DNA of 64,000 nucleotides, taken from NCBI GenBank assembly GCA_002633005.1, contig NMRA01000058.1:225585-289584 (forward strand). Reading direction: 5' to 3'. The position numbers and the translations under genes are program-made. This document shows, piece after piece, positions 11,101 through 23,100 of the stretch. The notes beneath the pieces are model-generated. The model ran no database searches. It was not told the origin of the DNA and was given only the letters and a program-made list of their open reading frames with translations. Source of the stretch: Phoronis australis. Lineage: Eukaryota; Phoronida; Phoronidae. Position 1 is the stretch's first letter; the number at the start of each line of letters is the position of its first letter.

Positions 11101-14100
11101 TTTAGATTCGCGAAGAGGTCCGTTCTATTGCCAAACAGAAACGATCTAAGGCGCCTCATACCGTCACGCCTGCAGCTGCCCCTTCATCGATGTCTTCTTC
11201 ACCTGGCCGTCTGTGCTATTGGGACACGCAAATCATCATAGAGCCCATCAGACGAGATGCAGAGACGCAAACAGAAATTGCTGGTAATTTGATTGACTGA
11301 CCATAGACCCAATTCATGCCGACAAGAGGCAGGTTCCAAAACAAGGCTGGCTATGATAGCTCTGTTAGCTTATCAGCATAGTTGTATTTCAGTCCTCGTT
11401 GCTCTGCGAACGGCTAAAAAAATACGAACACTCAACTGTCTGCTTTACAATCCCTAAAGACGTTGAGATTCGGAAGCGTTGGGTTGTTGCCATATGCCGC
11501 GACAAAGCAAAATATGTCCGTGTAAACTTTATAAGTGTTTTCGCAAAGTTAGATCATTTTTTGTCACATCTCGGTTGCCAAGCATCATAGTATATCATAG
11601 AATGGGCCAGCCAGGCTGTGTTTTCATGACTACGGGTTGAAACATATAATTTTTTACTTTCCAAAAAAGACAGGGCCCTCAATCCCTCGAATTTGGGGCC
11701 CAATATCAGGCCTATTCCCCTCTCAAAAATATTGAAATATCACGCGAATTTCTCCCCACTTGGCATAAAAATTCCCCTAGTGGAAAATCACCTGTAACCA
11801 CACAGGTGACAATTTTTAAGACCATAAAAGGCTACTTTAAATTGAGACAGAGCCTGTGAGAGCTTGCAACAGGGCAGAGGTGCTATTGATGGTGATCGGG
11901 AGGTAGACTGTTCCCCTCTCGGGCAAAAAAATCGCCTCTCAGTAGGCACATACACCTTTCCCCTCGGATGAACGAGGCTCCTGGAGAAACATGATAACTA
12001 TGATTGCTTTGTCCAGTTAACTGAAATTGAGTTCTAAAATGAGGTTATGCTTTGGACGAACGAATTAAGTCTTTTTATTTTAAAATTCAACTTGGTCCAG
12101 ATTGATATTTGAAACCTAACAAATGAAATAGACGTAAGAATTATTACAACCAAGAAAGCAGAATTGTTGGTCAAATAATTTTTATTTTCAATTACGAGCC
12201 TGGTTTTTTATTTTGATAAAAAAATATTTAATTAGTAAAACATCAATTATTCTTTCAGATCAATGACAAATCAACTGTTATTCCCAGTGAGTGCATAGGA
12301 TCAGGCTATGCTTGTTGTTAATATTCTTGATCAACAAATTCAACCAGATGTGACTAATTGCACATGACAGCCACCACTGTCGAATATGTGTTCAACTCAT
12401 CAACAATACGAGCAGATGATGTGGTTCGCGTAGAAAGTATTTTCATCAACAATTTACAAGAAAAAACGTATCCCTGCATTCAGCATAATACCTAATCCGT
12501 AACACTATGATTGCCGCAATTTGGTCATATTTATTTTTCATGTTTCGAACCTAGTTTTCCAAAAAAATTGAACCCTATCGTCAGACAACTCTTTGGCGCC
12601 TTAACTTGTTCTCTAATGTACATTTTCTACGTCTTTGTGGTTAATTGTCGACACATTATTAAAATTTAATATCCAGGTTGGACTCGGCTATTTAACTCAC
12701 GCAATGTCAACTTCCGCTTTGTTTATCACAGTGAGCCTTGTTTTGGATTTTAATTCCGCCGCCTGAATTGGGTCTAGCCCAAGTAAGCTTCTGTCGAAAA
12801 ACTCCACGCATGAGCGCACGCCCCTAATTGTGGAGCTGCTCCTAATTGCAGAACTTCGGCACAACTGCCTCTATGTGAGACATTTGAGTTGCAAAAATCT
12901 TGCAAAAACGTTATATTATTTTGCTTGTAGGTGCATGCGCTAGGTGCGTGACTTAAGCGGTGACTAGTTAGCCTCGTGTACAAAAAGTGGATCTGAAAAT
13001 GGCGTGTCTGAGAAATAAGCAGATCTTTACCAGTCACAACTGAAATTTTGTTTATAGTTGCCTTGAGGGTTAGTGTTTGTGTTAGCCACTTATTCTGTCT
13101 TGGTTTCTGTAGTATTTATAATAATTTACAGTAAAGAAGCCCATGCTAATTTTGGCATTTTGTCTATGAAATACAAATCTACTTAAACATTGCATTTATC
13201 ATATTTTTCAGGAAATTACCCAAGACCGACTTTATCGAATCTGATGACCATCAGAAGTTATGACCAAAAACAAATGTGATCAAATGCATGCTTTAGTCTA
13301 AGAAAGAAGGGCTTGGGAATTTGTTTGCTGTCTTTTGCCATAAAAATACAAGACGCATATTGAAACAGGCTGTTGCTCGACAACATTCCAAGTCACGAAT
13401 GTCTGCCGGGATAATGCGTGCAAACAGCGAGACTGACCAGTGCTGCAGTGGGGTATTGTTGGGCATATGGTGATAGGATTATCAGGATGTCTTACATGAA
13501 GGAACATCTAAATTCTGAGTGATATTCACATGTAAATATTCACCTACAGAGCTCCAATCATTGTTATCATCAGTGCTCTTTCAATGACTTTGCAGTAATA
13601 GACCAGGCAGTAACAACAAAGGAGCTTAAAATTTGTGAGGCTTTACACATCATTTGGTGCAAGCCCAATCTTAATAGGCAACTCACACACCACAGGTTGT
13701 CATTGTTGGTCTAGTTCATTGTCATTGACTGTATCTGTGCTTCATTACTTGTTGCTGGGCCTAGCTAGGTGGCCACTGTATTCTCACTTCTGAAGATGGT
13801 GTTGAATAAATGACACAGAAACATGTCAAGTCTTAAAACCGTTGTTGTTTTTTTTAACTTTTTAAGAAGCAAAGCATCTAAGGATGTTTATAGCGCAGTC
13901 ACCACCCTAGGTAGTAAGTGACGCTGAAGAACATCTGGCAACTAAGGTGCCAAAATGAAAATATATCATGCTTGTTTCGCCCCCTTCTCCGACCCCGAGT
14001 TTTGCACCTTCCAATGAGTCACCATGCGAAATGTGGTTCAGTTTCAGTCTTAAAATAGCAGATTAAATCTCCTGAGCTCAGCTGTATCAAGACTTAAAAT

Positions 14101-17100
14101 TTTTTTGTAACGATGCTCAATCTTAAAAAAACTTCCAGTATGAGAGAGCTCTTTATCAAAAATGCCAAGCACATGCAGCGTTGCAAGATAAATTTAAGAC
14201 GTTGGCATTTCCGTAATGTATGTCCACATACGGTAAGTGCTTTGAGCAGAGTGTACAAATTTGTTCATTTCGCTTTTCTAAATGGAATACGGTCAACACG
14301 GTCTTTTTAGAAAAAGTACTTTTGAGGGCATTTTCAAAAATTAATATGTTTGGTTGATGCATTCAGTTTAAGTGCCAATGTCTTACATTAAATGTACGTG
14401 TGGGCAGAAAATATATCTGCGTAAAGAAAAAGTTTCGTTTTCAAAAATTTCGGAGTCATGTGTTGTTACGGTCCTACATTAATCAAGCAATGACAAGTAC
14501 AAAGCATGTCTTCAAAATTTAGATAAACAAAGTTCACGGCATACTGATTACAGGGTCACGGTCTTAGGCAAACGTATAGTCTGGACAAGTATACGTTGCA
14601 TTGTATGTAATAACTGTGAATAGCACGTAGTACAATAAGCCATTCCCATTCATATCTGATCTCAATTCTTCACTTGCTTTGAAAACAAACAATCGCTTTC
14701 GGAAAGAACATGAAATAAAACATAATTATGATAGTCCAGATTCTGCACTTGAAGACCGCACATGTGCAAGAACTGTCACAGAATTACAAGGGATTATAAG
14801 AGAGCCTTTCAAGCTTCATGTCTCTGCATAGGGTATTAGGCATGCATATTACATCATACCTCATCTCAGTTAAACTTGTTGTCAATCATGGTAGAAAAAG
14901 TATTTGTATCATTGCCACGTAGAAAATATATCTGGAACTAAATAAGGCGATCCAGATCCTCCCAAGGATACTATTGTTTCATGAAATGAAGAATATATTC
15001 TTCATATCATTGCCACAAGAAGTTAACAAAAGTGGTCATTGTCTGTAACTGTTCTGTCTATATTGCGGATGAATAAGTGTTGGTCGAAATCAATTTTCAT
15101 AACATTGATTCATGCCAAAGGTTTGAAATCGCACCCCCCCCTTAGATTTTTGACTTGCCCTGGTGACCACTGGAATCGATGCAATGAACTTATACCAGAT
15201 GTTTTTTAACCTGTGTTATAGAACTGAAAATTGTATGCGTTTTCATTTCCGAGTGTGTTCTTTTTGAATCACTGGGTTAATAATTTATATGCTCTACAAT
15301 TTAAAACGAAGACTACCAGGGAACTTTTCTTTAGGATTACATGTTTTGTTTAGGATTACATGTACCAAGTTACTCTGAAGATTTTATTTTCAGAGTTTTA
15401 CCCTTAGAGTAGACGCGAAATGCGAAATATTGTGTTCTTATTCCAAAGGGCTCGGAAGGCTCTATTCTTGGTGCAAACCTGTTTAATAAATTAAATATAC
15501 AACTTTGCCCCAATGTGGGTAAAAACTGACCAATTAAAATCTTCCTTGAGTAATCTGAGTTATTTACTGGCATTGCAAAAATTGATTTTCTACCGTTATT
15601 CCGCTGCTAAAATTGTGGTGTGATCTGTTGCGTCGGCTTTCGGCGCAATGAAATTTTGCGTCATCTATTAGCTAGTTTCTTTTTACCAGATTCTTCAATC
15701 AAACGTTCTCCCTCAAATTCGCCTAAACGTCACAAAAATGATCAGAATTGGTTGAACTTCATTATTAGTTTTTAGAATTTTGTAAACCGAATTTTAGAAC
15801 AAAGTTTGTGGCGGTGTTGTCATCTCATGGAAGATGTCGAGAAAAATCTGGAAGTGGCGCGTGTCACAAATGTACTCCTTTCAAACAACGCTTAAACGGC
15901 TGTAACTTGCAAGGTGAGAGTCAATTGACATGCTATGAACATTCCCACTAAATAAGATTGGTTCTAACCCCAGTGCTTAAGGTAAACGGCGGGGTATGGA
16001 AAATTGAACTAGACCGTATTTATCCACCTTGGCTGAGTCGCGCTCGGCTCACGATCAAAGGGATGCCGCCAAGCTGCTCTAGTCATCGAGTCACGAGCGA
16101 GGATAATTGGCTTCGCTCATGCGGATATGATCAGCTGATTACAATCTAGCTAGCAGACTGTACTTTTTATGGAGAGAGTTTTACGTAGTTTTCACTGTAA
16201 TATTTGAAAAGAGGAGCGAAAACAAATATGAGTACAACTTTGAATTTTTCAAATCGGCCCAGGATAAGAGATTTTGCAACACAGCAACACTCACGATTAC
16301 TTTCATTCGGCGCGCACTAATACAAAAATATAGGACCCAAGTTATTTAGATTTTGGAACACATGCATTGCAATATTCAAAATACGTTTATTATGAATCTT
16401 ACAAGCTGTAAAACGACGTTGTTAATTTCATTGTGTTCATTCATTGTCATCCGTCAAATCGGCAATTTCCGAGATGTGATCTGCGGCGTGCGCGTATGTG
16501 TACAAAACACGTGATTGTTATGTTCCTGAAGTACGAAAATTAAGAAGGCTTTAACATGCCGTTATTATTGACAGGGACACGATAAAACGAATTTGGATTT
16601 TGACTATAGTCTTGATACAGCGATCTGACTGACCACTGCGTCAGTGTCTCCGTTAGACCCAGAAATTTCACACAGCCCGGGTAGTTCATTTCGTCCCCAA
16701 CATGTAGATCGAGCCTTGGACTATTAATACTCCACGGCAGAGCTAACGACAGTCGGCCTGTGCACACAAAATCTGTGAGTTAACCAGCACTCACCTTGCA
16801 CGTTACAGCCGTTTAAGTGAAAAACAATCTAGTAAACGCCATTTTCTTGCATAATCCTCCGCCTTTTGTAACAAAAAAGTCTATCGTCGATGACCCGCAC
16901 ACGCACGCTCACTCACTCTCATACACAGACGACCTTCAAAACAAACGTCACGTGACAACAACATGTGTGTTCATCCAGAGATTTTTCTCTTGTTGTGGAG
17001 TACGATGTAGCGCACATTTGGACTTAATCGCAATTAATCTGGACTCCACATGAACTTTAAAAATTGTAAAACATCAGGAAGATTTCAGGTAATTTGTTGA

Positions 17101-20100
17101 GTCGAAACTATATTTTTATTCAAGAGTACAAGTTTTCCTATTGACGATGGCGATTCAGCGGCGACGCATCAGTCGGCAAGTTTTCGCCCTGTGATGAGCA
17201 CAATTTTTTGAAAAATTATCGTAATTTAACAACGGAAGTTCATAGCAATGCACCACAATTTTGTAGAAAGACTGTCATAGGCTAAAAATTCGTCACAAAG
17301 CGTAAATTTTATGAATCCTAGCTTCCGATTTTACCCGTTTGGGAAACCGGCTTTCAACTGCCGTAGGCTACAATAAGAATCCCCTCCCCGTGAAATGATT
17401 TTTTCTAAGCGTTTATTAGAGCCAATACAGTATACAGCTTTCCACCAAGGCTAGGTGATACTACGACATTATTCTTTGTTGCATTAGTAACTGGTCTTGG
17501 CTAATATTATCATTTTATGGCCTGGTCATCCATTCAGCCAAAAGTAGTTCCAGAGGTGGCTTATCAGCCAATTATTCACGCATGCTGACTCACAATAGAA
17601 GCCTGATAAGAGTGAAGGTGGATAAATGCGGTGTTCCTACAGTTTCTTGTTTTAGTGGATGTGTTCACGACATGGACTCTCAGATTTTGTATTCAAAGAA
17701 TTCCGCCAAGTAAAAAAAACTTGTTGGAAGAGCAACATATATCGGCTGGATTTGTACTGCAGTCACAAAGCAATATTTGGTAAATTTTATTTTCATCATG
17801 ATAGAAATTGGCCTTTGAAAAATAGAAATGTAATGATTTGGCCAATCATTTTTGTGCAAAAAAGAATTGCCATGATGCTCAAAGCTTCGTATGTCTGTTT
17901 TATGTGACCCTTTCCTTTTGTTTCAGTTGGTCAAGCTATGCAACCACATGATAGAGGCTGGTAAGACATTCAACAGCTGTAATAGGTAAGTCAGTCACTG
18001 ACCTAGCTAGTCATTGTGTCAAATTACCCAAACTCCAGCCTGTTTGCTATGCCTTGATCTGTTCAAATATTGGCTTTAGCCAAGGATTGCAACACTGCCT
18101 GAGCTTACTTTTAGTAATAGTCAGGTTTGTTGTGTAATTTTGTTTGAATTTTTGGGGAAAGTGGAAACTCTACATATTTGGAAACCTAATGGAATGACAA
18201 ATCAAAAAATAATTGATTCCATTTTTTGGCAGCCATCTTGGTGGCCATCTTGGATTTTCAAAAATGGCACTGGTAAAATGGATTTTGCACAATATCTCCG
18301 CTTTTGGGTCATTTAGAATGTTGGTTTTTATGGCTACACCTGCATTTTTTAGGTCAAGGAATTGGAAATTTCAATTTTTGTGTGCCATCTTTGCGGCCAT
18401 CTTGGATTTTAAAAATGGCGCCCGGAAATTACATTTTAGTCCTCAGTATCTTTTGTCTTGGGTCACTAATAGAATGTTAGCTTTAATGGCTGCACGCACA
18501 TTTTTGTGGTCAAGAAATCTGAAAATGCAACTTATTAAATGAGAAACATAGTCAAAGTCAAAACCCCATTTATTAGCAGGCACATTTTCTAAATGCATTC
18601 TTCATGTAATCCAACACATATAATCACTATGAATCTTACTTTCTTGTATATTTTGTTCGGACCTTTTTTCTTTCAAGACACTTAAAACTAAACCAGTACC
18701 TAAACAACTTATTTACGTTTGAAGAACACGAAAGTATGTTTTTTCTAGTGTCAATATTTTTTCAAAATCAGTCTATAGATCATTACTATAGCCATCACTG
18801 TCAACAGGAATCACATCATCGTCACCATTCTGACATTCTGAAGTTTACTGATATAGATCTGTGTAAGGTAGCTCCTTTGATTGGCAAGAGCATCTTTGGG
18901 AAGAAGAATTGTTTTTGCACTGACATCTAACCATCTCAATGACAGCCTCTGGCGCCGGAAGCTCCTCAGTTGTGAGGATTTCACCTTTGTCCTTGTAAAT
19001 TCATTCTGCAATGGGACAAGGAACTCCTGTCGAGCAATGACTGCCTAGTCCCTCTGGCTTGAATAAACCCCCTCAGCACATGCTGTTTCAAAGTACCAAT
19101 GGTTGGTGGACGTTTGTCGCTGTCAGCCATATGTTTACAGAAGAGGTACCATCTCAGCTCTGGGATGCTATCTGTGTCTATACCCTGTGGTGAGTATACA
19201 CATGTAAAAGGGGCTAATGTGAAAAGAGGTTCACCTCACTTCATAAGCAGTACAAAAAGTCTGCTGTGCATTGATATCATCGGAGTTTGCCTTCAAATAT
19301 ATATTCAACCTACAGAATGGACCAGTGTTGTCTATCCATGTAAAAGCATGGAAAGCAGGAAGAGTCTTTGCCCAGACAGCACATAATATTGTCCATATTG
19401 GATTCATGTCCACAATCCCAGATGCCATAGGGACTGATGTATTTCTGAGAAACCAGTCATAATAGGCAATGACCAGTACCAGTAAATCTATGTCAGGTGA
19501 AAAAAAACATCAGCTGAGAATCAGGGACCTTTTGGTGTGATGCCAGAACTGCATGATGTACAGTGTATTAGCAATACATCTGATTTTTCGTGATCATTTT
19601 CTTCTAAGCGTAGATCATGTCGGTTGCTCTTTGTGCATCCTGAAGCTGAAGTAATGGCTATCTTGGAAGAGTCTTTATTGTATTCAAGTGTCTTTGCAGA
19701 CACATATTCAGTAAGTTGAGCCTTTCTTAATCATGGGAGAGGAAACGGCTCATTGAGATGTTCTTTATGTAAGTCTCATCTCTTATCTGGTACTGTACTT
19801 GACCCTATTTCTGCCTCCTTTTTTCTCTTGTGGTTTCAAAAAGTTGTCTTTGTGGGTGTCAAAAACCAGAATGATATCATCATAACCTCTAGTCAAGAAA
19901 ATCACTTTCATACTATCCACAGGTGCAGTTTTGTGGCTTGGGTGTACACACTTATTGGATGTTGTTTACATGTTTTCTGGGTCTAAAACTTCTCTTGCAG
20001 CTTGAGGACTGTCCTGTTCTAAGACGTTTGCTTCAGAGAGTTTCTGCTGCGGTTGGATTCGATCCGATTTGTCTGTGCACGACAGCATTGCCCTACTGGG

Positions 20101-23100
20101 AGCAAAGATTGGTCTTGGTGTTAGGGTGAATTCATAGTGGCCGATAGCCTGTTTCTGGTCAATTTGCACAGCAGGCTACAACTCCTGTTGTTCTCGCCAT
20201 TGATCCTCAGCCTGGTTACTGCCAAATTATTTGCCATCCGACTGTGTCAAAGGCAAAATGCATTTCCATTGAGTAGAGGAGAACTGGATTCCAAAGTGAA
20301 CAGTGAAAATAATAACGAAATCTTCAAAAGATATGTCTCAAATGTATTTTCAAAAACAAATAGGTATACACTGTAAATATAGGTTAATCTGCGTTTCTGT
20401 GATTCCTTAAATATTCTGCGGGTTTGTATCTGCTATTAAAAAATCATTTAGATTATATGCATCATTTTAGAAATAGTGTTTTTCAATTTCTTGCCCCACA
20501 AAATGTGGGTGCAGCCATTAAATTTAACATTCTTAGTGACCCAAGAGCAGAAATACTGAGCAAAATGTATTTTACGGGCATCATTTTTGAAATTTCAAGA
20601 TGGCCACCAAGATGGCTACCAATAAAATTAAAATTTTCAATTCATTGACCTCAGAACTGCTAGTGTAGCCATAAAAACTAACATTCTCCGTGACCCAAGG
20701 GCGGATATATTGGGCAAAATCCATTTTACCGGCGCCATTCTTGAAAATCCAAGATGGCCACCAAGATGGCCACCGAAAAAATGGAATCAATTATTTTCTG
20801 ATTCCTCGTTACATGAGTTTTCTAAAAATATATAGTTTCCACTTTCCCCAAAAAATTCCAACGAATGTCAAAATTTAGACATAGTGAACCTGACTGTAAA
20901 GGAAACTAATTGCCAAGTATATTGCTCTGACGTCAAGTTTGTTTTTACTTCGCTGAATTATTTGAATTCGACGAGTACTATGTTGCTTTGCTCTCAAGTT
21001 TGTTTTTACTGTTGGTCTGACATCAAGTTTTTTTTCTTTTGTTTGTTCGCTCTCTGCAGGTCGCAATTTTCGCCCGATTTTCACGAAATTTGCACACGAC
21101 ATGTTGATTGGAAAGTCCTGGAAGCCTACTGTTTTTGATCATGATCGGATTCAAAATGGCGGACGTGGCCGCCATTTTGTTTCCGATTTCACATTCAAAT
21201 GCTCATCATAGAGATCGCATTTTTTGACGTACAGAGCTGAAACTTGGTACGATTATTATATATGTGCTACAACTTTGCCGAAAAACATTGACTTCCTGTT
21301 AAAGATGGCGGAAATATTGACGATGGCGCATGCGCACCTCGATATCTGGCCAAAAACGTTTTCTCCTGTAGAGGGCGCATTGGCAAACCAATCACTTTCA
21401 AACTGGTCACGTATTTCTTGCAATCGATCAGCTTTTATAAAATTTTGTTTAACCAGAAGTCACTTTCAAGATGGTGGCTCTGGCGCATTTTCACCCGTTT
21501 TCAATCGTTCTGCTGTCGCCTTTTGAACGGGAAAAGCAAATGACGTGAATTTTTGCATGTGGATTCCTTGAAGTATGCTCTTTCAAAAGTTCGGCAATAA
21601 TGTTTCTCTCAGACTTACCGTTTTCGAGTTATTTCACTTTGAATTTCAAAAAAACGCAAAATTTCAAATTTTTCAAAACATTTACAGAATTGTGTGTTAC
21701 TACCAATTTGGATAGAGTTTTGAATGGACTTTCAGATGACGCTTTCCAGTTTTCGCTAGGACGTCTACTTTTCGAATTATTTGAGATTTTCTGATTTCGC
21801 TGTTCCTTTGTTGAGCACTCTTGCTGCATTGACGTTGGTTTAGGTTCTATTGAACAAGACTGCAGCCTATTTCTTAGTAATTCATTCGCTAGTCACATGA
21901 ATGTTATCCTGTTGTTCATATTCGCCGCCTTCATTGTCATCATCGTCATTATTGTCACCATCCCGATTGTCATTGTCGTCTTTTCGCTTAATTTCGCCAA
22001 GTGTCGGTCTTCCAAGCGCTCTCGCACTGTTGTCACTTTAGCGAACAAGACTGCAGCCTATTTCTTGCTGATTTCTTCGCTAATCACATGAATGTTATCT
22101 TGTTGTTCATAGTTGCTGCCTTAATCGTCATTATCATCGTCATCGTCCTCCTCCCCATCGTCTTCTTTTCAGTTAATTTCGCCAAGTGTTGGTCTTCCGA
22201 GTGCTCTCATTGGGCTGTTGTTAGTTTCCTGCTTGTGTATCTGCCAAACTGCACATTTGATCATTATGAAAATTGACAGATGTTTTTCTACTGAAAAGAG
22301 TATGACTGACTGGGGTTTTTGAACGGTCCAAGTAGTGTGGTGCCCCCAATGACATTTTTACATCTGAGGCTGTATCTCCTTTAGCCCCATCCTTACAAGA
22401 TGTTTTTGAAATATTGGACTTGTATTTCTATTAACTTGACAGCTGATGGAGTGATTCGACTACCTCTGTGGTTCTTAATAGCAGTGTTTGTTACGTTTGT
22501 GTCAGTGTTTGTGTGTTTGTGATGCTATGCCTTTTCAGACTTTGCTGCGAAGGTGTCCATGCGAAAAATGTCTCACCAGCAGTCCTAAAATTCTACATTA
22601 AGGGTCTTCAATTTATTAACAAGATCCAGCAGTCCTGGAAAAATTACTGTGCACGGAATTTTTAGACCCCCAGCCTGGCCGCTATGTTGATATTTAGTCG
22701 TGACTATACACTTCAAACTTCCACTAGAATGTTTAAAGTGTACGCAACATGACTCTAGTACCTCAAAATAAATTTTATTATTATATCTTACTTGATTTTA
22801 GTGCCTTTAGTGCACAGTTCATAAAGAAACACGTAAAAATTGAAAAAAGTAATAATTATGTACAACGTCATGGGTTGAACACAAGTCGTTCGGCACATTG
22901 TTCGGATCAGCAACTAGGTGTATAGAGTGAAGTGAAAGTAAAGTATATTTAGCGTCGAGAAGGTTCGTAGAGGGATGAAAAGATGTATTTGCGGAGGCTG
23001 CAGCAACAGCATTCAGACGGAGAACGTCTCGGTGTTCCGAATGACGCCAAACTTGAGCAGTAGTGGCATCGCTTCGTGCGCCGAACGAGAGTGTGGGACC

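Noticed and set aside
18213-18542. 109-codon plus-strand ORF
   Set aside because: It lies within the long inverted arm of a transposon. The same peptide-like string appears inverted at the other end.
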